From NCBI GenBank assembly GCA_019914995.1, contig CM034143.1:6487501-6551500 (forward strand): DNA of 64,000 nt, given 5' to 3'. The notes beneath the pieces were generated by a model. It ran no database searches. It was not told the origin of the DNA and saw only the letters and a program-made list of their open reading frames with translations. The DNA comes from Acanthochlamys bracteata. Its lineage: Eukaryota > Streptophyta > Magnoliopsida > Pandanales > Velloziaceae. Each line of letters opens with the position of its first letter. The stretch's first letter is position 1. Position numbers and translations under genes: made by a program. This document shows, one piece after another, positions 49,537 to 62,414 of this stretch.

Positions 49537-52500
49537 ATGTCGTCGATGGACGCTTCGAACGATTTCGAGCGGTTGGTTTTCTTTGAGCACGCTCGTAAAA
49601 CAGCAGAGGCTAACTATGCCAAGGACCCGCTTGATGCTGACGTAAGGCCTCCGACCTCTCTGTATTCTATAGAATTTTGTTATAACATGGAATTGATTAT
49701 GCTGTGTGGTAGTGATATCCTTTTTTTCTTCTGGCATGTTGCAAAACAAGAATTTGACTGGGTTTATATTGCTTGTAGTTGCTTTATATGGGTTATTGAA
49801 TCCCTAACCTTCATGTATGTTGAATTGTCTAACAACTAAGGATTTCAGTCATGCTACCCAAAAGTTTTTCTCTATCAGAGTCTAGGAAAGTGGTTTTCTG
49901 GAGTGGTTAAATTTTCTAAGAAGTTATAATTGCAGCATTGAGCCAAGTACCATCTATTGAGTCAGCACTTTTTGCATGTGATGTTAATGTTTGTTTGAGT
50001 CAAGGACATGCTTCTTTGGCAAAGGTTTTTCTATTTTTTAAGGTTAGATTGAGGGTGTGGTCATTGATAGGAAACTCGAGTGAACCATTTTTGTCTTAAG
50101 TGAGAGCCTAGAAGTTTTCGAGTGCAACGAAAAATTTGATTCCTTAGATTAACCGATCAGGTTTTAATTGTGTATTTGAACTTTTAGAACCTAACAAGAT
50201 GGGGTGGAGCACTTATTGAGCTTTCCCAGTTCCAAACTGCTGAAGATTCTGTCAAGATGGTGAAAGGTACTTGATGCCTACTTTTTCTGGTCGCAGTAAA
50301 TTTATGTCCTTTTCAAACTAGTCTTAGACATAGTACTAGTAATGCTATACAAGAAGTGCCACTATTTCTGTCTGCTATTACTGTAGAGGCTATTGCAAAG
50401 CTGGAGGAGGCTTTAGAAATTAACCCCAATAAGCATGATGCATTGTGGTGTTTGGGAAATGCACACACCTCACATGCATTTTATACAAATGACCACACGG
50501 TGGCGAAGACGTTCTTTGCCAAAGCTGCTCAGTGCTTCCAGCAAGCTGTGGGTCTGGTAATGGCATTTATGTTGTAACTGAATTCTTCGCTGTTATGCCC
50601 TCATGTTGAGAGGGATGACTCACGAAAGTAAATTTGTTGTTTAGGAGCCAAACAATGAGATCTACCTCAAGTCCTTGGAAATGTCAGTGAAGGTATAATT
50701 TTTTGCTAATCAGTTTTTACCTCTTTGCTATGTATATGCATGGTATGTAGCTATATTTGAATTTTCTTTAAAGAAGTTGTGATTGTTTTGACCTTGAAGT
50801 CTGCAATCTTGTTGAAGTCATGTTTTATAATTTTTATGATAGACTTTGTGCATTTTGATCCTTGCATTTATGTTTCAGCTAACTATTATTACCCCCAGGC
50901 GGAATCTGACTTTCGAACCTAGATGATTGGAAATGAAAGCTTAATGAGCTCTTGTTATAATAGTGATTTAATACTATGGTGGGTTGGTTTAGCTTCTAAT
51001 TGTGAAAACAGATGCCACATTGGGTCTCACTGCATAATGTTAAACCATATGGATTGAAGAAATATCACCACTTCTACGAAAATGTTGATGCCCATTATTA
51101 TCCATAAGAATGTTGCTATTGCATTTTAGTTGGCAAGTGTTACTATTGCATTTTGGTTTGGATAAGCTAAGTAGTTAGTATGGTTTTCTGAAGCAAGCAA
51201 GCAAGCATATTTACCAATTCTGAGGCTATGGAGCATAAACTTTGCGGTTGGATAATATGCATTATATCGATGCTTAGTGTAATGGACCACTTGGGTATTG
51301 TATGTTGCAGATTTGAGCTAATAGTTAGACTGTGTAATGCATCTCAATCGGATAGAAGTAGTCATTGGTATTCAGAGATCCTCTTGTTGTTTTCTCCCTA
51401 TGTTCAGTTGGATGTTTCCAGTCTTATGAAAAGATTCATCCCATTACATGTTAGCTAAGTCTATATGCCTTCCTCTGTTCCATGAAAGATGCCTTTGCGT
51501 ATGAGTAACAGGTTTTGTCTCAATTGCTAGGCTCCTGAACTTCATCTGGAGATCCAGAGACAATTAGCTGGCCAACAGGCTGCTGCAGGTCCATCATCTG
51601 CTTCAAATGCGAAGGTAAGTTGTTATGTTTTGTTCTTTATTTGACTGTCTCATTTCATTTTTAATAGCAAAAGACGTTTGAAACTTATCAAAATTGTGCC
51701 TTTGGTTGTGCCATATGATTATCGTTTTCTTTTGGTCGTGTTCCTTTCTAAAGGATCTCAATTTTTTGCTTCTGACTTCCTTTCTGTAGTCAATCCCCAT
51801 TGCTGTTATAGAGCAATAACTATCAACAGGTATAATCTGTCTTAGACTGCACTTGTAAAGTTATGCTTTTGAGTTAGGACATGGCTGTAGTTTGCACATT
51901 AACAAGTCTTGTTGAGGATCACTTTGTTGTCTGGTTAATAGGTGATACTTTTTTTATCTGCGTCTAGGTTTACACCTTATTTTATCATACAGTGGAATAA
52001 GTGGTACTTTTTCTTGAGCTTTTTTCCCCCTTTTGTTTCCATGAACATATGGTGCAATACACAAGGAAACTGTTTTAGCCTATTATGATAGCAACTCTTC
52101 TAAGATAGAGTAAGTGGACAGAGTGGATGCGTCATACTTTTGCAGGCATACTTCATTGAAGTCGTTAGGAGTTATTTTGTTTTTGACAAAGAGGAATGTG
52201 AAAAAGAAATTTATACTGCAAATTAAGTATAATATTGGAATGGCCCAAATAGTTTGTTAGTAGAGATGTTGTTCTTTTGATTAAAGTATGATGTTTGTGC
52301 TGAGTTGGGTGTCTTTTCAACTAAAACATCAATGTGAGATATGTGGTAGAACAATAAGCATTTTCCTATTAAGAGAAATTATTTTGACAAATTTAGAAGA
52401 TGAAATATATGCTGGACACTGCCAGCTAATTGTTAGTCGTACTGATTCGTACAGTTTCCAATGTTGCATCGTTGTGTGAGGATACTGATAGCTGTGAATG

Positions 52501-52763
52501 CTAAACTAGACTGGTTTGCTTGCCATATGAGTTGTTAACTATAGAAATACATCAAATTTTTCTATCCTTTACATCACCATTTACTATAATTGACAATACG
52601 GTATTATTTCTCATCAAATATGACCTTTTTGGTTCAGATGTCGAAGAAACCGAAAAAAAGCGATCTTAAGTATGATATACTCGGCTGGGTCATTCTAGCT
52701 GTGGGCATAGTTGTGTGGGTAGGAATGGCAAAATCACATGGCGCTCCCCCACCTTCTAGGTGA
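49537..52763 (+). CDS. TOM20: Mitochondrial import receptor subunit TOM20 (plant type)
   Basis: Six exons (49537..49641, 50188..50266, 50387..50556, 50645..50692, 51531..51614, 52638..52763) sum to 612 nt, 203 residues. The start [20 protein letters not shown], then [19 protein letters not shown]-like helices ([36 protein letters not shown]) and the C-terminal anchor segment ([17 protein letters not shown], about residues 174-190) are typical. Plant TOM20 is a C-terminally anchored outer-membrane receptor that binds mitochondrial presequences; it arose independently of animal/fungal TOM20 and has reversed topology. The frame is intact and length is normal. The intron before exon 6 is about 1 kb. 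Confidence 0.96.
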
Positions 52764-53159
52764 AAAACCATGCCCTTCTTGCTGTTGTTGCAAAAAGCTT
52801 CTTGGCAAATCTCTGATGGTTGTCGGGCGCCTTTTTTACTGTACTCCAGTACAAATATGCCGTAGTTGTCTTTTAGTAGTTGTGGTTTTAACTTTGCTTT
52901 TAATTTAAGTTGTTTTAAGGCTGTTTACTTGTACCATTAAGCAATTGAGACTGAATTTATCGATCTCATGTATAAGTTATTTCAATGGGCGCAAAGATTT
53001 GGGTACTATATTATCACTCTATACATCCTGATATTATTACCAGTGCCTATAACCAGAATTTAATTATATATTTGCCTGATTCTCGAATTTCTTATGAAAA
53101 CGTTGGCTGTATTTTGTAGTTCTTGTAAGTGCCCGTAAACGGTACATATATAGGGCATA

Positions 53160-53390
53160 TTTACTGAGATTATAAACTGATTTTTTTAAAAAATAAGTAT
53201 GTAAACAACAGATTTGTGTGGAAATAACATTTAAAAATAAATTTACCGTATATTCTTGTATTAAAATATAAAAATAAAATTTTTATTTTGAATTTAAATT
53301 TTTAAAAATAATTTTTAAAAAATACTTATTTAAAATTTTTAAATAGTCTGAATTTTTGAAAAAAAATTTAGTTTATAAGCACGACAATAC
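53160..53390. repeat. AT-rich fold-back-like block upstream of ASY1
   Basis: Poly-A/poly-T-rich DNA with AAAAATAAATTT / AAATTTTTAAAA words able to pair with each other. It lies between the TOM20 3' flank and the ASY1 promoter. No open frame. Confidence 0.4.
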
Positions 53391-53652
53391 GGCATAATCT
53401 GTCCAAGTTTTGTCGCTTACCACAAGGAAATTGGATCTCGGCCTTTGCGACTGCTGCGTAGACCAGTTTATACTGAATCCAACCCATGTTTAGTAAAAAG
53501 TTTCGGAACTGGATCCGGCCCATTAAAATCTCGGAAAAATTTAGGAAACAAGAAAGCGGGAATTTTTGTAAAACGAAAAATGAATGCAGGTCCCACGGTA
53601 GCGGCTACCCGGCCGTTGTATCGCTTGCTCCATCCAACACCAAAACGCAACG

Positions 53653-53660
53653 CCTATAAA
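53653..53660 (+). promoter_or_regulatory. TATA box of ASY1
   Basis: TATAAATA lies about 135 bases upstream of the ASY1 start codon and is followed by the CT-rich leader. It is the only strong TATA match close to the gene. Confidence 0.6.
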
Positions 53661-53787
53661 TACACCTCCACACCCCAAACATTCCATTCTTAAAGCTTTT
53701 CTCTCTCCCTCTCTCTCGTTTTCTACTTTTTTACTGAGATCAGTTGCCTTCCATTAATCTCCTCTCTCTCTCTTTCGCAGGCTAGCC

Positions 53788-56700
53788 ATGGTGAGAAAAA
53801 ACTCTCTCCCTATATCTCGATCTCTCAGCTGTCTCTCTGTTTTACCAATTTGTCATCGATATACGTATATATGTTAAGGATTTCAACAAAGTCTACGTTT
53901 CTATAGATCTATTTGTTTGAATATCTACGAATCTATGCGTGTTTCCTCGATTTCTACTTCTGATTTTGTTCTGTTTCTGATCGGCGGTAGTTTCTCTGGT
54001 ATGTAGGTGGTTGCTCAGGGAACTAAGGAAGCTGAGATCACCGAGCAGGATTCACTTCTACTCGTAAGTTGATTTTCGCGATTTCTCTTGTAGACTAGTT
54101 AGTTTTGAGCGCTCTAAGTTTTTATTTCGAGTGAAGTTTACTCGATCGACTTTTCCATTGCTTGATTTCACTAGAAATGTTGCCTACGAAAATTTGATTC
54201 TCGTTTTGCTGGTGTTTTGTTTGTCAGAGATCTAACTATACCTGCATCCCTGTCTCTCCCTTTCAACTAAGTTCTTAGATAAATCGAATTATTGGCGTTC
54301 TACAAAATTTGTGCGCTTATATGCTCGACTTCTGAGACTTCTGCTGTTTTCAGCTGAGCAAATAATGCTAGTTCAGTAGTTTGTATATATTTGTATCTCT
54401 CCTATTCTTCATCTCATCCTTGTTGTTACACTAGTCTTCAGTTAATCTTATTCTTGTTTTATCATGAAAATAGTTTGAATCAAGCTTCTACAAGTTTAAT
54501 TTAGCGTTACATCTTATTGATGTGATCAGTTCCTGCTTCTAGCGAAAACATACTACGTACTACCTGAATCTCGATTACCCAACTGCTTCGCCTAGATGTG
54601 GAGCTTTATTAGGGCTGATTTTTTGTTTTTTTATTATCTCTCGTTTATCTATTCAATGTTTTGCTTGTTTTCTCTGTTATCAGACGAGAAACCTTCTCCG
54701 TATCGCAATTTTCAACATCAGCTACATTCGAGGGTTGTTTCCAGAGGAGTACTTCAATGACAAATCTGTTCCAGCTCTCGGTATACGCTTCTCACAACAA
54801 ATCCTTCAATTTTTCATATTCTCTGATGTGCGATTTGATTTTATATAAATTTTTGAATCAGAAATGAAGATTAAGAAGCTGATGCCACTAGATGCTGAAT
54901 CGCGCAGGCTTATCGACTGGATGGAGAAAGGTATTTCACTATCGTGCTTATCGATAGTCCTACTGCTTTATGTCTTACACTCGATCGCTTTCTATTGATC
55001 GAAGAACAACTAGTAACATTGCTTTTTTGCTTTAGAATTCTCTGGATTATTGAATTGATCCAAAAAGAACTTTGATGCAGGCGTATACGATGCATTGCAG
55101 AAGAAGTATCTGAAGACTTTGCTGTTCTGTATCTGCGAGGATATCGACGGGCCAATGATCGAGGAATACGCCTGTGAGTATTCGGCTCGCTTTTTATCGC
55201 TGTCTCCTTTCAACTTTTGTCCTACTGCTGTTTAATCCTTTGCTTTGCTCTGCTCTTCTCGCCATGGCTGGCTCCGTTACAGCCGTTAACCTCTTATCTA
55301 GAGGTTACAAGCATGAGGGCAGACATGTCACATTTGTGTAAAAATGGTTTTGCAATTTTGGACCTTTAATATTGTGAGGATAGACCTTTTACATTTTTGT
55401 TCGAACTGATGGGAGCTTTATGATGTTATCTGTTATCTGTAGTTGAGTGTTGAACTCGGTAGTGTAGTCTGTGCCAAAGCATAGATCACACTCTATGAGA
55501 AATGTGGGTTGCAGTCCTATAAAGAGAAATTAATTTACGGTCTACTACACATATCAGGCAAAAAGCCACTGCCGCCATTGTTGTAATTATGTAAAAAATC
55601 CTCTTTTTGAAGTCTTATATGTGGTATAATGTACTGAGTGAACTTTTTCTTTGTTTGTTTGTTTTTTGTTTCTATATTTTTGGGTGGTATGTGGATGTGT
55701 ATACGATGTGAAGGGTGTGGATGTTGATTGCTAAGATCCTAAGCTGCAGAGAACGTTATAATCCCAGCTTAGCAGTGTTACAGAGTTTAGATTGGGGATC
55801 ACCGCCTACTAATGTGAATAGTAGGTCTGGGTGCTGTTGCTCTGACCACCTTATACTGACAACTGGTGAATGTTATATTGCTTGATGAGCAGCAAGTAGT
55901 CGAGCAATGTTATATAGAAGAGCTAATATCAGCTCCAGGATTATATATTAATCTTTGATGTTGGAAATGCATGCAGTCTCGTTTAGCTACCCAAACGCTG
56001 ATGGAGAAACAGTGTCTATGAATGTTAGCCGCAGTGGCAACAAGAAAAATGGGCGAACCTTCAAGTCCACTGGTGGAGAAGTCACAGCTGATCAGATGAG
56101 GTAGAGTTTGGATTCCAGTCGGTAATTGCACTTCAATCATGTTTTATTCTACCGTCCTTATTACGGTTTGGTGATTTTTATTGTCCACTATATGGAAAAT
56201 GAACGGCGTATCAGGAGCTCTGCTTGTAAGATGGTCCGTACGCTAGTTCAGTTGATGCGGACTCTTGATCAGATGCCTGTTGAGGTAGTGATTCCCATGT
56301 TATATAGCTGCTCCTGCTCCCTGTATTAGATAATCATACATTTTTGGAAGTTTTAAGATAATACCTAATACTTAATTTAATTTTGTTTTTTCAGCGCACC
56401 ATCTTAATGAAGCTGCTCTACTATGATGATGTCACGGTATGATTATTGTTCTTCTCAACTAAACAAATCTCCTTATGCAAGTTTTTAGACTAAATCATTT
56501 TTACTGTACCCCTTCCATTCAGCTTTGGATTTTCTCTGTTTCCTACATAGTATGTCTTTGGTGTTATTAAGTGCATGGTATATTTGACATATTACAAGGT
56601 TTGGACAATAGTGGTAAAACTCTTTGCTGTGCCTTTTAGTTTACGGTTTACTCCTGAAGAAATTTCTGATCTGATTATGGGGTTGATGTCTAAATCTCGA

Positions 56701-59700
56701 GTATTCAGAAGATATTCTTCTCATTTGGACGCAGTCCAGATTCTTTTCGGAAATTTACCAATTTCAGTGTAGCTTGCACTGAGAAGAGCTTGATACTAAA
56801 ATGAAACTATTTTTGTGGAGTAATTGCAGCCGCCAGACTATGAGCCTCCATTCTTCAGAACCTGTGCTGAGAATGAAATTCCCAACTGCTGGACAAAAAG
56901 TCCACTTAAAATGGAGGTTGGAAATGTTAATAGCAAACATCTTGTATTGGCGTTGAAGGTACCAAGAGAACATTATTTGTGGAATTAATTATAAAATCGT
57001 TCTATGCATATCTATGCTCACTATCTACTACTCTTGCAGGTTAAGAGTGTTCTCGATCCATGTGAAGATGAGAATGATGAGCTTCATGATGAAAAGATGA
57101 GTCTTGGAGCTGATTCAGGTCATGAGGATGATTCCTCCTCAGATGATGAGGTAAATTGGTAATTGTTGTGAAATGTGGCATCACAGCTAGACTATCTTGT
57201 TTCTCTCATATTAATGTTAAAGATCCTACCTTACTGAGGATACCTTCTCCCCTTCTTAACGACTTCACTAAAAGATCTTCTAAACTTTAATTTCATTGCT
57301 TTTCAGGTCCATACGTCCAGACAAGACCAGTACATTATAGCACCCATTGGTACTTTCTGTCTCCAGCTATTGTTTCAAACCAACTTTCGATAGATCACTC
57401 AACTGTCTTACATCTCCTCAACAGGTGGGAAGCATCCTTCAGAAAATAATGATACACATTCTGAAGGTTGGTAGCTGCCAAAATCTAGGAATGTTAGTTG
57501 TCAAGCAACTTAATCAGTACTCTTTTGGGATTATGTCTTGGGAGTTTGTTATGTGAATCATCTGTAACATTAAGCATGTCACTAAACAGTTTAAATTCCC
57601 ATCTTCAAATTTTATAGTGATGCATTGTCTCTGTAGTTCTGAAGCTGGTGATCCTTTCTAATTTCATTTTTCTGCAAACTTTGTTTCTTTTGCCTTTTCT
57701 TTCTTCCTCGATCTTGCTTGAAATGGTTGCTTCAATCCCTATGTTGTTGCAGCTGATACACAAGATGCAGCTTATGAAGAAGAACAGACTGCTCTAGTTA
57801 AGGAATGGATTATTTCTCGGCATATCAACACTGTAGATCTGACAGACATTCTTTCAAATTTCACAGACATAACAGTGGTAATGAACGTTTTTCTTCTCTT
57901 GTATGTCCTGCTTATCATATTTGTACTTGCAAATTAGTTGACGATTGAGTCTTTGCTTAATATCTGAACATGATGATCCCACAAAAATGAGCTGTATCAA
58001 TTGCTTGATCATTGAACTGTTGCAATATGTAGATAGCAATCTGAGTTACTGTTGTGTCTTCTTAATTTAACATTAATATTTGGTTTTTTTTTGTATTTAT
58101 GTTTTTTGTATTTATTTTATTTATTATTATTATTTTATTTTTTTGCAGGCATTAGCTGAAGGTAATCTGTGGTCAGGAGTTTGTCCATGCTGATTCAACT
58201 CTATCACTCTGTGCTTATTTAATTACTAATTCATAATGTATGAAACTCATAGATATTGTGGGGAGGCTGTCCGAACAGGGTTTACTGTCAAAATCAGGGA
58301 AAGATAGTTACATAATAAATAGGGAAAAGGTCAGATGATATCTGTGCTTTTCTTTTTAGAGTAACTTGCTGATCCTTGCTTCTTTTCTAACTTAAGGTGC
58401 ATTGTCAGGGCACTAAGAACTCCCAGGTGAAGCAAGAAGTGGATATGCAGGAAATCCAACAGATGCAGGGAACTCCTAAAACACCGGAGAATGATTACAT
58501 GTATATGAAGGTAAGATTCATGAAACCAAATCCATTAGTCTGTACTTTTCACTCTTTAGGGCTGCATAACGTAGTGCATATGATTCTTAGCACTGTTCTT
58601 TTCGGTGAAGGCTCTATACCATGCTCTTCCAATGGATTATGTGACAGTAGCAAAGCTGCAGAACAAGCTGGAGGGTGAAGCCTCCCAGACAACAGTTAGG
58701 AAGCTGATGGAAAAGATGGTAAAGGATGGGTACATTGAAAATGCAAGCAACAGAAGGCTGGGTAAGTAGGGTTTGTTTATCAATACATATCAGGTGGATG
58801 CAAGGCAACCTGAATACTACAAGAAATTCTGTTTCCGTTCTTTTTATTGCCTTGCTTTCTGACTGCACTTTGGACACCTTAAGTATCATTTCTGAGAATT
58901 TCTTGCTCATAACTGTTCAGAGGCATTACCGAATCCTTTCCTGGGAGTATAATACCCTAGTTTTTTGGTATATGAACTGCACAATTTCTGGTTTATTGGG
59001 ATGAGAATAGAATAATTTCAATGTTTTGGCTATTTTCTTATGCTCACCAGCATTGTTTCCCAGCTTGCTGGCTTGTCTGATATTGTTAACCAGACGTTCA
59101 CATATTACAGGGAAGCGCGTTATCCATTCAGAAAACAGCAGCAAGAAATTCACTGAGATAAAGAAGGTATTGGAGAACAAACCGAAGGTAATAGCTGACA
59201 TGCTTCCATGATTTGGAAACTGCTGCATTTTACTCGTAGTGTTACTAGTGTCGTTTCATATGAATTAAATTAGTTCTGATATTTGATTGCTTTTTTCATG
59301 TACAGGATATGGAAACAGATAAGCCAGCTTTTGAATTTCAGGCTACTGACTTGGTGCCGATTGGTAATGCTGAAATTTATTCAATTGCTTTTTGTCTAAA
59401 TAAACTATATTAAAATATAAATGTTCCTTTTCAATATCCGTCAACACTGATTCCTAAGAACCGGAATTCTGTTTTTACATTTTTTTCAAGTTTTCGAATT
59501 GTTTCCAGAGAAAGTTCCGAAGGATGTTTCCACTTGTGGTGCTTTGCATTCAATCGGATCAGATCTCACACGTACACATGGAAGGTCTGAGAGGACGGAT
59601 ACCTATCAATATGTGTATGCGAGAAGTGCAAGAGAACAAGGCAACACTCCTACAAGCAAAGCTGAGGTCAATGTTCCTTTTCTTAGTAGTTAGTCTTAAC

Positions 59701-60203
59701 TATGAGATCTATCATAGAATCATAGCAGACTAATCATAAGATGAAATGTTCTTTCTTGTAGCCCATTGCTTCTGTCGAGAGTGGAATCCTCCCAAGGGAC
59801 AGTGATCACGCCAGGGTCAGGTCCTCCAATGGGAGAGATAGCTTTTCTTCTCAGGACAAAAGAGCCCGAAAGGCTAGCACGGTAATTACTCAACTCCTCA
59901 TAAGATTTCTCAACTCATTGAGAAAAATGGCTTCCTCTTATAGTGAGTGCTTCCACGTCTTTTTTCCTAGCAGAATATTGTACTGTGGCATTTTTTTGTT
60001 AGTACTGCTTCCAACGGTAGCTCTTAAATTTTTGCATATGAGCTTCACTGCAAAAATGTTACAATTTTCAGCTATAGTACCAAGAAGTTAACAAGTGTTG
60101 GTTTGTTTAACTTTTCCAGGTCAAAGAGCCGATTCTACAGTATGTGAAGCGGCTGAAGTCCCAACCTGCTGCAGAAGTTGATAAGCTTGTTAGCTGCAGC
60201 TAG
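53788..60203 (+). CDS. ASY1: ASY1, meiotic chromosome-axis HORMA-domain protein
   Basis: Twenty-one coding exons sum to 1815 nt, 604 residues: 53788..53790 (ATG only), 54007..54063, 54684..54780, 54862..54930, 55081..55173, 55977..56100, 56215..56284, 56395..56436, 56830..56958, 57040..57150, 57307..57349, 57753..57877, 58149..58161, 58253..58329, 58397..58510, 58611..58761, 59111..59187, 59306..59363, 59509..59666, 59761..59880, 60120..60203. The HORMA domain occupies about residues 10-235 ([72 protein letters not shown]). An acidic linker follows, then a winged-helix-like region ([33 protein letters not shown]), and near the C-terminus the closure-motif-like [15 protein letters not shown]. 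It matches Arabidopsis ASY1 / rice PAIR2, which build meiotic axes for synapsis and crossover formation. The frame is intact. Its last exon lies in the left arm of the defensin palindrome. Confidence 0.96.
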
Positions 60204-60566
60204 CAACTAGTTCATTAGAAATCTACTTATTAACCTGCTCGGAATTCCTGAAATGGAGAAAATGTTAACCTCTCAGCTAGCAAGTAGTGTAATATTGAAT
60301 GTGTATAATCATTTGCTGTATTAATGTTCCTTTTCTTCGGTGTGGAGAAAGATCAACAATCAAGTGTATAGAAGGTAGTGGATTGTACTGAAGATTTTCT
60401 GCAACTGCTGCCACTTTTATTCTGATACTTTTGTAAGTACAAAAGTTACAATATAGCATGCTAGTAGAACTGCTAGCTTATTTTCAGCTGAGAGGCTTCG
60501 AAAGCAAGTGATAGCTTCTCTTATTCTATATACATGCTGTTGGACTTATTAAAAGTTTTATCGACT

Positions 60567-61046
60567 TTAACAGTTCTTTCTGCAGTAGCACTGGTAATTT
60601 CCTTCGCAGAGGCCGCTTATCAGGTGTTCTTGCTTAGTGCAAACATCGTCGCATGCTTCTGATGAGAAGCAAGGGCCGTGGAATTTGTCGCTCAGCACGT
60701 CACAGACCCGTGCCTCAGCTTTCTGCACCACCATCTCCTCTGTGCTCATTGGACGGTAAGTCAAAATCAATCAATCAGGTTAAGATGGTTTGCATTTTTA
60801 TAATAAGATCGTGAGACTCCTCTCTATAAAACTTCTAGTTATTTGATTCAATTATCATGTTTGCTTGCATTATGACTTATGGATGAGCTATTACACTTAC
60901 GCAACCTAACCTTATAGTGTGATTGAGCGGTACTGCTTATCATCTGCTGATTTTTCAGAACTAGAAACAGATAGAGAGAAGAGACTACCAGCAGCAAAGA
61001 GAATGAGGAGGACGATAAGAAACGCTCCCGCAGTTTTCGTTGCCAT
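60567..61046 (-). CDS. Plant defensin, left palindrome copy
   Basis: Exon 1 61046..60989 encodes the signal peptide (MATKTAGAFLIVLLILFAA); exon 2 60739..60567 encodes the mature part; the intron is GT-AG with phase 1 (G|AG). Total 76 residues. Eight cysteines follow the defensin order, including CDDVC (C-x3-C), GLC (the G-x-C of the gamma-core) and QCYC (C-x-C), ending in NC. Plant defensins are secreted cysteine-stabilised alpha/beta peptides, usually antifungal, sometimes reproductive signals. The mature part probably starts near ARVCD after a short acidic/hydrophilic stretch. The gene converges on ASY1, with its stop about 360 bases from the ASY1 stop. Differences from the right copy are few (for example SSEAC against SSLAC, GLCEG against GLCKG). 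Confidence 0.9.
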
Positions 61047-61130
61047 CCTTTGCTCTGCTAACTTTATCCAAATATAAACTACCGAGTTATACTGGAAGTG
61101 GGAGAGTTCTGTTCATTTGCAGTTGTGTTC

Positions 61131-61138
61131 TTTATATA
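61131..61138 (-). promoter_or_regulatory. TATA box of left defensin
   Basis: TATATAAA on the minus strand within GAGCTCTATATAAAG, about 85 bases upstream of the start codon, mirrored exactly at the right copy. Confidence 0.65.
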
Positions 61139-61190
61139 GAGCTCTCAAGCACGTACGTTGAGACAAAGTGGTGAAGCTGCATTTTAAATG

Positions 61191-61290
61191 CAACTTGGGA
61201 GACTACCAACAGTAACCCAAAAAAAAATATATCGCAACTTTGGGAGACTACCAACAGTAACCCAGAAAAAATATCGCAACTTTGGGATAT
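61191..61290. repeat. Two and a half tandem ~43-base repeats upstream of left defensin
   Basis: Two copies of CAACTT(T)GGGAGACTACCA + ACAGTAACCC + A-run + ATATCG (starting 61191 and 61235), then a partial third copy CAACTTTGGGATAT (61277). The mirrored set lies at about 61698-61795. Confidence 0.75.
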
Positions 61291-61370
61291 AGGGAGGAAG
61301 GTGCATTTGAAAGGCAACTTGGGGATTTCTGAATCAGACATTTTTTTTTTGTGGTTCAAGGACAAAAAAG

Positions 61371-61611
61371 AAAAAAATGTTGATTCTAACATCAGAAGAA
61401 AATTTTCAAATGTAATAGACCGCGACAAAACAAGAGGTTAAGAGGAGTCGACAAATGGTTTCTCTAAAGCTTCGTGGATGAGTGTCAGTCGATGGTCTAG
61501 AAATCAAGCTATAAGACAAATCCTGACTCAGAAGATGAATTGCGTTTTCTTCGTCTCCCCTAGCTGTTTCAGAAACTACAAAATAAATCAAATTGTGGTT
61601 CACAATTTTTT
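61371..61611. other. Unique spacer at the centre of the palindrome
   Basis: About 240 bases that have no inverted partner. The sequence is mixed, with no open frame of note. It separates the two promoters and may have kept the palindrome stable by spacing the arms. Confidence 0.6.
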
Positions 61612-61697
61612 CTTTTTTCTCCCTGAACCAAAAAAAAAAAAGTCTGATTCAGAAATCCCCAAGTTGCCTTTCAAATGCACCTTCCTCCCTATATCCC

Positions 61698-61795
61698 CAA
61701 GTTGCGATATTTTTTTCTGGGTTACTGTTGGTAGTCTCCCAAAGTTGCGATATATTTTTTTTTGGGTTACTGTTGGTAGTCTCCCAAGTTGCATT
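61698..61795. repeat. Mirrored tandem repeats upstream of right defensin
   Basis: Inverted counterparts of the left set: CGATAT + T-run + GGGTTACTGTTGGTAGTCTCCC occurs twice in tandem, preceded by the partial unit ATATCCCCAAGTTG. Confidence 0.75.
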
Positions 61796-61843
61796 TAAAA
61801 TGCAGCTTCACCACTTTGTCTCAACGTACGTGCTTGAGAGCTC

Positions 61844-61851
61844 TATATAAA
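61844..61851 (+). promoter_or_regulatory. TATA box of right defensin
   Basis: TATATAAA within GAGCTCTATATAAAG, about 85 bases upstream of the start codon at 61935, identical to the left copy. Confidence 0.65.
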
Positions 61852-61934
61852 GAACACAACTGCAAATGAACAGAACTCTCCCACTTCCAGTATAACTGGT
61901 AGTCTATATTTGGATAAAGTTAGCAGAGCAAAGG

Positions 61935-62414
61935 ATGGCAACGAAAACTGCGGGAGCGTTCTTTATCGTCCTCCTCATTCTCTTCGCTGCTGGTAGTCTC
62001 TTCTCTCTATCTGTTTCTAGTTCTGAAAAATCAGCAGATGATAAGCAGTACCGCTCAATCACACTATAAGGTTAGGTTGCGTAAGTGTAATAGCTCATCC
62101 ATAAGTCATAATGCAAGCAAACATGATAATTGAATCAAATAACTAGAAGTTTTATAGAGAGGAGTCTCACGATCTTATTATAAAAATGCAAACCATCTTA
62201 ACCTGATTGATTGATTTTGACTTACCGTCCAATGAGCACAGAGGAGACGGTGGTGCAGAAAGCTGAGGCACGGGTCTGTGACGTGCTGAGCGACAAATTC
62301 CACGGCCCTTGCTTCTCATCATTAGCATGCGACGATGTTTGCACTAATCAAGAACACCTGATAAGCGGCCTCTGCAAAGGAAATTACCAGTGCTACTGCA
62401 GAAAGAACTGTTAA
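61935..62414 (+). CDS. Plant defensin, right palindrome copy
   Basis: Exon 1 61935..61992 (signal peptide MATKTAGAFFIVLLILFAA) and exon 2 62242..62414 join in phase 1 to give 76 residues. The same eight-cysteine scaffold as the left copy is intact, with the gamma-core GLCKGNYQCYC. The promoter region between the two divergent start codons is 888 bases and symmetrical. Exon lengths (58 and 173 nt) equal those of the left copy, and no frame break occurs in either, which suggests both are under constraint or the duplication is young enough to have escaped damage. Target organism and tissue cannot be inferred. Confidence 0.9.

Larger units (their letters stand above)
52764..53787. other. TOM20 3' flank and ASY1 promoter/5' UTR
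   Basis: 52764-53000 is probable TOM20 3' UTR. 53160-53390 is an AT-rich fold-back-like block. CCTATAAATACACC at 53652 is a good TATA box, followed by a CT-repeat-rich leader (53698-53780) running into the ASY1 start codon at 53788. Confidence 0.5.

Noticed and set aside
61132-61850. Open frames across the palindrome centre (for example 61478-61798 and 61593-61850)
   Set aside because: They translate the promoter tandem repeats, and mirror each other only because the DNA is palindromic.
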